Positions 6,969 through 15,340 of a stretch of 64,000 nucleotides of DNA are shown piece by piece; positions within the stretch are counted from its first letter, which is position 1, and each line of letters opens with the position of its first letter. This DNA comes from Flagellimonas amphidinii (GTDB lineage: Bacteria > Bacteroidota > Bacteroidia > Flavobacteriales > Flavobacteriaceae). The notes beneath the pieces were generated by a model that saw only the letters and a list, made by a program, of their open reading frames with translations, was not told where the DNA came from and did no database searches. The position numbers and the translations under genes were made by a program. The stretch is from positions 1-64,000 of the forward strand of contig NZ_JABFNN010000023.1 in the NCBI RefSeq assembly GCF_013090115.1, read 5' to 3'.

Positions 6969-7946
6969 ATGAAACAAAAAAAATGGTTCGACCGAAAATT
7001 TGATTTTTCGTTTCAAGAGAACATTTTTCCTTCAATCTTGGAAAGACTCCAAGGAACTTATGCCAGATTAAGCGCAATAATTGAAGAAATACCTTCGGAT
7101 ATCTTGGAAACCAAACCGGATAACAAATGGTCCATAAAAGAACACATTGGGCATCTAAGTGATTTAGAACCTTTATGGCAAGGACGTCTTGATGATATCT
7201 TAAATGATGAAAAGTATCTAAGGGTAACCGATCTGGGAAACACAAAAACCGATTTAGCGCAGCACAATAAAACCAACATCGTTGATTTACTATCACAATT
7301 CCACAACCTTAGAGAATTGACTTTGGATAAATTATCAAACTTAAATGAAACCGAAGTATACAAAACTGCATTGCATCCGAGATTGGAACAACCCATGCGT
7401 ACCATGGACCTGTTCCTATTTGTAGCCGAACACGATGACCACCATTTGGAGGCAATTTCCGAAATCATAAAATTTCCAACGAAAATGACACAAAGTGAAT
7501 TGATTGCACAAAGACTGGAAGAAGTCTTGCTCAATGGTAAATGGGTGGCCAATACCAATTTCAAGGAACAAATTGAACAAGTTTCATGGGAACAGGCCAT
7601 TCAAAAAATAGGCTCCCTTAACACAATTGCAGTACTCACCTACCATGTGAACTATTATTTGGGCGGAATTTTGAATGTGTTTTTGGGAGGCAATCTGGAA
7701 ATAAAGGATAAGTACAGCTTTGATATGCCACCCATAACCTCCAAAGGTGATTGGGATAAATTGATTACCGATTTCTTATCGAACTCCAAAAAATTCATTT
7801 CTCATGTTGCAACAATGGAGGATTCTTTATTGGGCGAATACTTCGTGGATGAAAAGTATGGGTCATATCAGCGAAATCTGGAAGGTATTATCGAGCATAG
7901 CTATTATCACCTAGGTCAAATTGTACTATTAAGAAAAATGGTTTAG
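6969..7946 (+). CDS. Two DinB-like domains fused in one protein
   Basis: 325 residues from the ATG at 6969 (an in-frame TTG lies two codons upstream). Residues 1-170 form a DinB_2-type four-helix bundle with candidate metal histidines in KEHIGHL and EHDDHHLEAI. From MTQSELIAQRLEEVLLNGKW onwards (about 178-325) a second DinB-type (DUF1572-like) domain follows, with HVNYYLGG and IEHSYYHLGQIVLLRK. Each half has the length of a separate flavobacterial protein, and the Met at the junction looks like a former start codon, so this is a gene fusion. DinB-like proteins include thiol-dependent metalloenzymes; this one's substrate is unknown. Confidence 0.75.
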   Translation: MKQKKWFDRKFDFSFQENIFPSILERLQGTYARLSAIIEEIPSDILETKPDNKWSIKEHIGHLSDLEPLWQGRLDDILNDEKYLRVTDLGNTKTDLAQHNKTNIVDLLSQFHNLRELTLDKLSNLNETEVYKTALHPRLEQPMRTMDLFLFVAEHDDHHLEAISEIIKFPTKMTQSELIAQRLEEVLLNGKWVANTNFKEQIEQVSWEQAIQKIGSLNTIAVLTYHVNYYLGGILNVFLGGNLEIKDKYSFDMPPITSKGDWDKLITDFLSNSKKFISHVATMEDSLLGEYFVDEKYGSYQRNLEGIIEHSYYHLGQIVLLRKMV

Positions 7947-8086
7947 CCCACCTCTTACAATTTATATTTGCCTGTCAAGATTTTATAAAGCAATTAATTC
8001 GCTGAAATTGCACCAAGCATTGCATACTCATTCAATCCAAAAGCCAAAGCTTTCTAAATCCTTATACATACTTTTTCTAAAAAGCC

Positions 8087-8094
8087 TACTTTTG
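8087..8094 (+). promoter_or_regulatory. Candidate -7 box for the OstA-like operon
   Basis: TACTTTTG matches TANNTTTG and lies 17 bases before the TTG start at 8111. No clear TTTG -33 element stands 19 bases upstream, so support is limited. Confidence 0.35.
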
Positions 8095-8110
8095 GACAAA
8101 ATTCGCGGTA

Positions 8111-9808
8111 TTGAAAAAGATTATTTTTTTCATTCTGATAGTGTTTGTCCTTAAAGTTTCAGGACAAGATAATACTCCCCAGGCTCAAGGAAGACAAATC
8201 AATATTGTCTACGGCGCTAATTTCACCAAGGATGAGGCCCAATTTCCAGGAGCCTCCATTTTCAGCAAAGATGATGAGCGCCAGGTCCAATTTGAACACC
8301 AAGGGGCAGATTTATGGTGTGACATTGCCATTTTCTATACCCAAGAGAACAGACTCAAAGCCATTGGCAATATTCGCATGCAACAAGGAGATTCCATTGA
8401 AATGAACAGTGGAAAAATGGATTATGATGGCAATACCAAATTGGCAAAAGCCTGGGAAAAAGTTGACCTTTCAGATGGTAAAATGACCTTGACCACGGAC
8501 ACACTTTATTTTGACCGTGAAAATCAACTTTCTTACTACAGGTCCGGAGGTAAAGTAGTGGATTCGGTTAATGTGTTGACCAGTAAAATTGGAAACTATT
8601 TTATGGAACTGAAAAAAGTACAGTTTCGTAAAAATGTCCATATAGACAATCCCGAATACATCATTGATTCTGAACAATTAGACTATTATCGAGTATCTAA
8701 AAACGCCTACATGTACGGTCCCTCGACCATTACAGGCGAGGAATATAAAATTTATTGCGAGCGCGGTTTTTATGACACCAAAATTGAGCAGGGCTATGGC
8801 GTAAAAAACACCAGAATAGACTATAACAATCGAATCATTGAAGGGGATAGTGTTTATTTTGACAAAGCATCTTCATTTGCCTCCGCCACCAATAACATTC
8901 AAGTTACTGATACCATCAACAAAGGGGTTATTAGAGCTCACTATGCTGAAGTGTTCAAAGAAAAAGATTCTGTTTTTGCCACAAAAAGGGCTGTTGCGGT
9001 AAACTTGGTACAGCAAGATTCCCTATACATTCATGGAGACACCCTGATGGTCACTGGCGCTCCTGAAGCCAGAATACTACGGGCTTTCAGAAATGCTAAA
9101 TTTTACAAAACCGACTTAAGTGGAAAATGCGACTCCATCCATTCTGAACAAAAAACAGGTATTACCCAACTTATCACCGACCCAATTCTTTGGAATGTTG
9201 ATAATCAGATTACGGGTGACAGTATCCATTTGATTTCTGATTTGGAAACCGAAAAATTAGACTCCCTTAAAGTACTGGAAAATGCCTTTATCATTTCATT
9301 GGATACAATTAGCATGGAAGGTTATAATCAGGCAAAGGGAAAAGACCTTTTCGGTAAGTTCATCGAAAATGAGCTCAAAATAATTGATCTGGTCAAAAAT
9401 ACCGAGGTCATTTACTATGTCTATAATGATGATCAGGAACTCGTCGGAATTGATAAGACCATTTGCAGTAAAATTAGGCTCCTTATGGCCAATAGCGATA
9501 TTGAAGACATTACATTCTTTGTAAATCCGGATGGTGATATTTTTCCCGAGACGGATTTGCCTGTTGAAAGTAGGAAATTGAAAGGATTTATATGGCGGGG
9601 TGATGAGCGTATTCTTTCCAAAGATGCCATCTTTGACGAGGACGACAACAACATTGAACTTGTACAAATTAGAGGTATAGACAATCCCATAGATATTGAT
9701 GCTGAGGAAAGTGAGCGCCAAAAGAACCAAAGTGATATAGGGAACAATCCCAACACAAAGGCCATTAAACCCAAAAAGACCGAAGTAAAAAAAGTACAGG
9801 TCCCTTAA
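8111..9808 (+). CDS. OstA-like (LptA/LptD N-domain) periplasmic protein
   Basis: 565 residues with a signal peptide (KKIIFFILIVFVLKVSG). The body consists of repeated beta-strand units of the kind seen in LptA/OstA, which carry lipopolysaccharide across the periplasm: FYTQENRLKAIGNIRMQQGD, then recurring ...GDSVYFD..., GDTLMV and GDSIHLIS units. This corresponds to the OstA_2 family common in Bacteroidota. The only sensible start is TTG at 8111. The stop overlaps the ATG of the next gene (TTAATG), indicating one operon with the aminotransferase. Confidence 0.82.
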   Translation: MKKIIFFILIVFVLKVSGQDNTPQAQGRQINIVYGANFTKDEAQFPGASIFSKDDERQVQFEHQGADLWCDIAIFYTQENRLKAIGNIRMQQGDSIEMNSGKMDYDGNTKLAKAWEKVDLSDGKMTLTTDTLYFDRENQLSYYRSGGKVVDSVNVLTSKIGNYFMELKKVQFRKNVHIDNPEYIIDSEQLDYYRVSKNAYMYGPSTITGEEYKIYCERGFYDTKIEQGYGVKNTRIDYNNRIIEGDSVYFDKASSFASATNNIQVTDTINKGVIRAHYAEVFKEKDSVFATKRAVAVNLVQQDSLYIHGDTLMVTGAPEARILRAFRNAKFYKTDLSGKCDSIHSEQKTGITQLITDPILWNVDNQITGDSIHLISDLETEKLDSLKVLENAFIISLDTISMEGYNQAKGKDLFGKFIENELKIIDLVKNTEVIYYVYNDDQELVGIDKTICSKIRLLMANSDIEDITFFVNPDGDIFPETDLPVESRKLKGFIWRGDERILSKDAIFDEDDNNIELVQIRGIDNPIDIDAEESERQKNQSDIGNNPNTKAIKPKKTEVKKVQVP

Positions 9809-11004
9809 TGCTTAAAAACGATTTTTTTACATATCAGGCCCAAACCACTGCACATCCCTTAGGTCTGGAAATATCCCATGCCAAGGGCACTTATATTTTT
9901 GATACAGACGGAAATGCCCATTTGGATTTTGTTGCTGGAGTCTCTGCATGCAGTTTGGGACACTGCCATCCAAAAGTGGTTGAGGCCATAAAAGAGCAGA
10001 CCGAAAAATACATGCATGTGATGGTGTATGGGGAATATGTACAAAAACCTGCGGTGGAATTCACCAAACTATTGGCCTCTTATCTTCCCAAAGAACTAGA
10101 AACCACGTATTTGGTCAATTCAGGAACAGAAGCCATGGAAGGTGCCCTAAAATTGGCCAGAAGATTTACCGGTCGTTCTGAAATTATTGCCGCAGATAAG
10201 GCTTATCACGGCAATACCATGGGAAGTCTCAGCCTAATGGGGTTTGAGGAACGAAAAAGTGCATTTAGACCTTTAGTTCCAGACGTTAGGTTCATTGAAT
10301 TCAATAAAGAAGAAAATCTTACAAAAATAACTTCAAAAACCGCAGCAGTAGTTCTGGAAACCATTCAAGGAGGAGCTGGCTTTATTGTACCTGAAAATGG
10401 ATATCTGGAAAAGGTTAAAAAAAGATGTAAAGATGTAGGAGCACTTTTAATACTGGATGAAATTCAACCAGGATTTGGGCGAACGGGCAAACTTTTTGCT
10501 TTTGAACATTACAAGTGCACCCCTGATATTTTAGTGATCGGTAAAGGAATGGCTTCAGGACTACCGGTAGGAGCGTTTGTGGCTTCAAAGGAAATGATGG
10601 CCACGTTACAAGACAATCCCAAATTGGGACATATTACCACTTTTGGCGGAAATCCTGTCATTGCCGCTGCCAGTATGGCAACTTTAAAGGAAATCACTGA
10701 ATCTGGGCTTATCCAAGAGACATTAATAAAGGAAAAGTTGTTTCGGGAACTTTTGGCACATCCATTGATTAAAGAAATAAGAGGAAAGGGATTAATGCTC
10801 GCCCTTATCATGAAGAATGAAGAAATTGCAAATCATGTGGTGCTCACAGCAGCCAAAAAAGGGTTGATTCTCTTCTGGTTATTATTTGAGCCAAAGGCTG
10901 TTAGGATATCACCTCCATTGACAATTTCAATGAAAGAAATTAGGGAAGGATGCAACAAAATTCTGGACATTTTAAATGAATATCAGCTTAAAGCTGTTAA
11001 CTAA
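9808..11004 (+). CDS. Class III aminotransferase (acetylornithine/ornithine type)
   Basis: 398-residue PLP enzyme. The family pattern LLILDEIQPGFGRTGKLFA is followed by the Schiff-base lysine in IGKGMASGLP (Lys246). PLP-phosphate contacts SGTEAME and the FGGNP segment are also present. It is close to ArgD-like enzymes, but flavobacteria commonly have this paralogue beside OstA-like and TPR genes and away from arginine genes, so its substrate is left open. Its ATG overlaps the previous stop. Confidence 0.85.
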   Translation: MLKNDFFTYQAQTTAHPLGLEISHAKGTYIFDTDGNAHLDFVAGVSACSLGHCHPKVVEAIKEQTEKYMHVMVYGEYVQKPAVEFTKLLASYLPKELETTYLVNSGTEAMEGALKLARRFTGRSEIIAADKAYHGNTMGSLSLMGFEERKSAFRPLVPDVRFIEFNKEENLTKITSKTAAVVLETIQGGAGFIVPENGYLEKVKKRCKDVGALLILDEIQPGFGRTGKLFAFEHYKCTPDILVIGKGMASGLPVGAFVASKEMMATLQDNPKLGHITTFGGNPVIAAASMATLKEITESGLIQETLIKEKLFRELLAHPLIKEIRGKGLMLALIMKNEEIANHVVLTAAKKGLILFWLLFEPKAVRISPPLTISMKEIREGCNKILDILNEYQLKAVN

Positions 11005-11090
11005 TTTGTTGATAACATACCCAAATCTGGGGCTTAAACAGACTTTCAAAAAGCTAATTTTAAGTCCATAGTAAATCCAAAAAAGTTCCT

Positions 11091-12491
11091 ATGGCGTTAG
11101 ATTCTAACGAATATCCCAACAAATCGATTGACAAATTTGAGTCCATGCTCAAGACAGATGATGTCTATTTTTTTGATGCTGAGGACTTTGAGGAAATCAT
11201 CCACTACTACCTTAACAACGGCAAAATTTCTTTGGGAAAAAAGGCCATTCAAATTAGTTTGGAACAGCATCCAAATTCGCTGGAATTGAAGCTGCTTCAG
11301 GTTGAAGTATTGACCTTTGAGGATAAATATGATGCTGCCGAAAAGTTACTGGATGAAATTCAGAATATCGATGCCTACAATGAGGAAATCTATATCCAAA
11401 GGGCCAATATTCAGTCCAAACAAGATAATCACCAAGAAGCAGTAAATCTGTTGTTGGAAGCATTGCAACTTACAGACGATACTTTTGACATCCACTCCCT
11501 TTTGGGAATGGAATACCTCTTCATGGATGATTATGAAAAAGCCAAACGTAGTTTCATGAGATGCGTGGATTTTGACGATAGGGACTATTCATCGTTGTAC
11601 AACGTGGTGTATTGCTTTGAGTTTTTGCAAGACTTTGATGGAGCTGTTGTTTATTTGAACAACTATTTAGAGAGAAATCCTTATTGTGAAGTTGCTTGGC
11701 ATCAACTGGGCAAAATGTACTACTCCATGGAAATGTATCCTGAAGCCTTAACAGCATTTGATTTTGCCATTATATCTGATGATTCTTTCATTGGGGCCTA
11801 TTTTGAAAAAGGAAAGGTTTTGGAAAAGTTGGGTCGTTACAATGAGGCCGTGGAAAATTATGAAACTACTATTTCCATAGAGGATCCCACTTCGCATGCA
11901 TACTTGCGCATAGGAAAATGTCACGAAAAATTGGGCAATACCGATTTGGCCAAATATTATTATTACAACACTGTTCATGAGGATCCCTTATTGGATAAAG
12001 GTTGGTTGGCCATTACCGATTTCCATTACAATCTCGGCGATTTTCAAAAAGCATTGTACTATGTCAACAAAGCCATCAATATAGATGGTGAAAATCCTTT
12101 GTACTGGAAGAAAGCTGCAAAAATATATGCTGCGCTTAAAAATTTGGACGAAGCCGATTTTGCATATCAACAAACTGTGGATTTGGGCAATTATGAATTG
12201 GACACATGGATTGGTTGGGCCAACGTGCTCAAAAAAATAGGTGATTTGAATTCTTCCATCCAAGTATTGGTGCAAGGACTTGAATTCTATCCAGAAAGCC
12301 CAGAATTACTATATAAAATTGCCGGGGTCTATCTTGAAAACAATGAACCATCCAGTGCTAAGGAAAAATTGTCCCAAGCCATGCAATTGGATATTGACAA
12401 ACTGCAAATTTTTGAAGAAGAATTCCCTGAATTTATCAAGGCAGGATGGTTTCAGGATTTAGTTTCTGAAATAAAGAAAACTTCTCCTTAA
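11091..12491 (+). CDS. Tetratricopeptide repeat protein
   Basis: 466 residues with no signal peptide or membrane segment. At least ten helix-turn-helix TPR units run from about residue 30 to 440, e.g. AWHQLGKMYYSMEMYPEALTAF-type and AYFEKGKVLEKLGRYNEAVENY-type patterns. It is a probable cytoplasmic scaffold with unknown partners. It lies 87 bases after the aminotransferase and 25 bases before the first DUF368 gene, in a block whose neighbours work on the envelope. Confidence 0.85.
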   Translation: MALDSNEYPNKSIDKFESMLKTDDVYFFDAEDFEEIIHYYLNNGKISLGKKAIQISLEQHPNSLELKLLQVEVLTFEDKYDAAEKLLDEIQNIDAYNEEIYIQRANIQSKQDNHQEAVNLLLEALQLTDDTFDIHSLLGMEYLFMDDYEKAKRSFMRCVDFDDRDYSSLYNVVYCFEFLQDFDGAVVYLNNYLERNPYCEVAWHQLGKMYYSMEMYPEALTAFDFAIISDDSFIGAYFEKGKVLEKLGRYNEAVENYETTISIEDPTSHAYLRIGKCHEKLGNTDLAKYYYYNTVHEDPLLDKGWLAITDFHYNLGDFQKALYYVNKAINIDGENPLYWKKAAKIYAALKNLDEADFAYQQTVDLGNYELDTWIGWANVLKKIGDLNSSIQVLVQGLEFYPESPELLYKIAGVYLENNEPSSAKEKLSQAMQLDIDKLQIFEEEFPEFIKAGWFQDLVSEIKKTSP

Positions 12492-12516
12492 TTTAGCTTT
12501 TCGTCCAAACCAAAGC

Positions 12517-13434
12517 ATGAAAGCACGTCAATTACTAGATTATTTTATCATTACCCTAAAAGGAATGGCCATGGGTGCCGCAGATGTGGTGCCAGGTGTG
12601 TCTGGAGGCACTATAGCCTTTATATCGGGCATATACGAGGAACTCATTACCTCCATCAACAATATCAACTTCTCTCTTTTTACCATACTGAGAAAAGAAG
12701 GGATCAAAGCCTTTTGGAACAAGCTAAATGGGAATTTTTTATTGGCGCTTTTCTTAGGAATCTTCATTAGCGTGCTCTCATTGGCCAAATTCCTAAGTTG
12801 GCTTTTGGAAAACCAGCCCATTTTATTATGGTCATTTTTCTTTGGATTGGTCTTGGCAAGCATCTTTTTAGTGGGAAAGGAAATCACTAAATGGAACTTG
12901 GGAACCGTGGTAGTTCTCATAGCTGGAGCTGCTCTGGCCTATTTTATCACCGAACTCCCTCCTAACGAAAATTTAGATAGCCTGCCTTACCTATTCCTTT
13001 CAGGAGCTTTGGCAGTTTGTGCCATGATTCTTCCGGGAATCTCGGGCGCCTTTATTTTGGTATTGCTCGGGTCATACAAAACCATTTTGGATGCAGTTCA
13101 TGAACGCGATATCAAAATTGTAATTACCGTAGCTTTAGGAGCTGTTTTTGGACTGTTGAGTTTTGCCAGACTGCTCAAATGGATGTTCAGCCATTATAAA
13201 AATATGACATTGGCCCTGCTCACCGGTTTTATTTTAGGCTCATTGAACAAAATTTGGCCTTGGAAAAAAGTTTTGGCAACCAAAACCTTTGGAGATAAGA
13301 CCATTGTTGTGGACGACGTAAATGTCTGGCCGTCTGCATTTCAAGGAGACAATCAGTTAATACTTGCCTTAATCCTAGCTATAATAGGTTTTTCGCTTAT
13401 TTTTATCCTGGAAAGATTAGCTTCCAAGAAGTAA
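12517..13434 (+). CDS. DUF368 / PopT-type polyprenyl-phosphate transporter, copy 1
   Basis: 305-residue membrane protein with about eight hydrophobic segments. Two related motifs mark the DUF368 inverted-repeat fold: GAADVVPGVSGGTIAFISG near residue 20 and AMILPGISGAFILVLLG near 170. Members (PopT) have been shown to return undecaprenyl phosphate to the cytoplasmic face for reuse in wall and glycan synthesis. A near neighbour of the same family follows 18 bases later. Confidence 0.85.
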   Translation: MKARQLLDYFIITLKGMAMGAADVVPGVSGGTIAFISGIYEELITSINNINFSLFTILRKEGIKAFWNKLNGNFLLALFLGIFISVLSLAKFLSWLLENQPILLWSFFFGLVLASIFLVGKEITKWNLGTVVVLIAGAALAYFITELPPNENLDSLPYLFLSGALAVCAMILPGISGAFILVLLGSYKTILDAVHERDIKIVITVALGAVFGLLSFARLLKWMFSHYKNMTLALLTGFILGSLNKIWPWKKVLATKTFGDKTIVVDDVNVWPSAFQGDNQLILALILAIIGFSLIFILERLASKK

Positions 13435-13452
13435 AATCAACCTATTTACCGC

Positions 13453-14490
13453 ATGCATCAGCCTAGAACATTTCTGGATAACTTTTTTTTGGTCATAAAA
13501 GGCCTTTGCATGGGTGCTGCCAATAAAGTGCCAGGAGTATCAGGCGGTATTGTAGCTTTTGTGGCCGGTTTTTATGAAGAATTTATCTATTCCCTTCAAA
13601 AACTGAATACCAAAGCGCTCAAATTATTCTTTAATGGAAGGTTCAAAAGTTTCTTCCAATACACCAATGCCCAATTTTTGGCACTGCTCCTTTTTGGCAT
13701 GTTGGTAAGCTACTTCAGCGTATCCAGGATTCTGGACTATTTTTTAGCGCAAAATGAGCTTTTTGTCTGGGCCACATTTTTTGGAATGATAGTGGGTTCC
13801 ATATATTACATAGGCAAGTATTTTGAATCTTGGAACCAAAAAACAGTGATTGCCGGAATTATAGGTTTGATTGTTGGAATTTCCATAAGTTTTTTAAATC
13901 CCGCCAAAGAGAACGACAATCTTTTCTTCATTTTCTTTTGCGGCATAATTAGCGTATCAGGAATGACACTTCCCGGCCTTTCTGGCTCCTTTATCTTGAT
14001 TTTATTGGGAAATTACGTTTTGCTACTAGTAGATTCCGTCAATGCGCTGTACGATACATTTTCAGATGTTTTTGCTGGGAATTTTGATTTTTTGAACAAC
14101 CCCAAGCGTATGAATACCCTAAAAATATTAGGAGTTTTCACTTTAGGTTCAGCAGCAGGTCTGGTCACTTTCTCTCACTTACTAAGCTATGTACTTAAAC
14201 ATTATAAAGCCATTACTACAGCAGTAATATTGGGCTTTATCACAGGTTCCTTGGGTGTTTTATGGCCCTGGAAACGGACCATATATAAAATGGATGGTCT
14301 TGGCAATGCTTTGTTGGATTCTAATGGTGACAAAATAGTGCTCAACTACAAGCGCTATCTCCCTAATTTGTCACATCCTGAAACTTGGTGGGCCCTACTT
14401 TTCATCGTTTTGGGAATTATGATATTATTGATTTTGGATTGGTATGGAAAAAATAGAAAAGAAAGGAAACAGGTACGGGCTCTTAGGTAG
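13453..14490 (+). CDS. DUF368 / PopT-type polyprenyl-phosphate transporter, copy 2
   Basis: 345 residues, clearly paralogous to the gene upstream: GAANKVPGVSGGIVAFVAG and GMTLPGLSGSFILILLG occupy the same places. It is about 40 residues longer, mainly in loops (FSDVFAGNFDFLNN region). The first motif has N-K in place of A-D-V, so the copies may differ in specificity. Its last 47 bases overlap the start of aroE. Confidence 0.83.
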   Translation: MHQPRTFLDNFFLVIKGLCMGAANKVPGVSGGIVAFVAGFYEEFIYSLQKLNTKALKLFFNGRFKSFFQYTNAQFLALLLFGMLVSYFSVSRILDYFLAQNELFVWATFFGMIVGSIYYIGKYFESWNQKTVIAGIIGLIVGISISFLNPAKENDNLFFIFFCGIISVSGMTLPGLSGSFILILLGNYVLLLVDSVNALYDTFSDVFAGNFDFLNNPKRMNTLKILGVFTLGSAAGLVTFSHLLSYVLKHYKAITTAVILGFITGSLGVLWPWKRTIYKMDGLGNALLDSNGDKIVLNYKRYLPNLSHPETWWALLFIVLGIMILLILDWYGKNRKERKQVRALR

Positions 14491-15196
14491 AAACATTTCG
14501 TACTCCTTCTCAGAAGGTTACTTTGCCAAAAAATTTGAAGAGCTTGAGTTATTAGACCATAGCTATGAAAATTTTGATATCCCTGAAATCGCGCATTTTG
14601 AAAAAGTCATATCAGAAAACAACCTAAAAGGGCTCAACGTAACAATTCCCTATAAACAACAGGTTATTCCCTATTTGGATGAATTAGATGCCACCGCTGC
14701 CAAAATTGGAGCTGTGAATACTATAAAATTCACTGAAAAAGGTTTAAAAGGATACAATACCGATGCATTCGGCTTCAAAAACTCCTTGGAACCCCTCTTA
14801 GAACCGTATCATGACAAAGCACTGATTTTGGGCACAGGGGGGGCATCAAAAGCAATTCGTTTTGTTTTGGATGAATTGGGAATAGCCAATTCTTATGTTT
14901 CCAGAACAAAAAAAGAAGGTCAATTCACTTATGAGGATTTGGATAAAAATCTGATTGAAAGTCATAAATTGATCATCAACTGTACTCCACTGGGAACTTA
15001 TCCAAATATTGAAGAAAAACCACATTTACCATATGAACATGTAGGCGCCAAACACTTTCTATATGACCTTATCTATAATCCAGAAAAAACAGTTTTTTTA
15101 ACCCTTGGCGAAGAAAAAGGAGCATCTATTTGCAACGGACTTAAAATGTTGCAAGGACAAGCTGAAAAGGCATGGGAAATTTGGAATACACCATAA
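14444..15196 (+). CDS. aroE: Shikimate dehydrogenase
   Basis: 250 residues; reduces 3-dehydroshikimate with NADPH in the aromatic amino acid pathway. Shikimate-site motifs SYSFSEGYF (N-terminal), NVTIPYKQ (with the catalytic Lys) and GAVNTI, NTDAFGF (catalytic Asp) are all present, and the NADP loop is GTGGASKA. The N-terminus overlaps the DUF368 gene by 47 bases, because the first residues MEKIEKKGNRYGLLGRNIS are needed for the first strand. Co-transcription is therefore likely. Confidence 0.92.
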   Translation: MEKIEKKGNRYGLLGRNISYSFSEGYFAKKFEELELLDHSYENFDIPEIAHFEKVISENNLKGLNVTIPYKQQVIPYLDELDATAAKIGAVNTIKFTEKGLKGYNTDAFGFKNSLEPLLEPYHDKALILGTGGASKAIRFVLDELGIANSYVSRTKKEGQFTYEDLDKNLIESHKLIINCTPLGTYPNIEEKPHLPYEHVGAKHFLYDLIYNPEKTVFLTLGEEKGASICNGLKMLQGQAEKAWEIWNTP

Positions 15197-15264
15197 AAAA
15201 TACTGAAAACAAACAGTTTCCATCAATCCATACATAGCACAACTTCTATAAAAAGAAGAGGCAA

Positions 15265-15272
15265 TACTTTTG
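15265..15272 (+). promoter_or_regulatory. Candidate -7 box for the DUF349 gene
   Basis: TACTTTTG matches TANNTTTG in the 144-base gap after aroE, 69 bases before the ATG at 15341. No good -33 TTTG is seen at the right distance, so support rests on the -7 match and on its position. Confidence 0.3.
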
Positions 15273-15340
15273 TTATTAGATAATTTAGTTGTTAACTTGG
15301 CTATGTTATCATCAATCCAAAGGAAAGAAAAACACTACTC

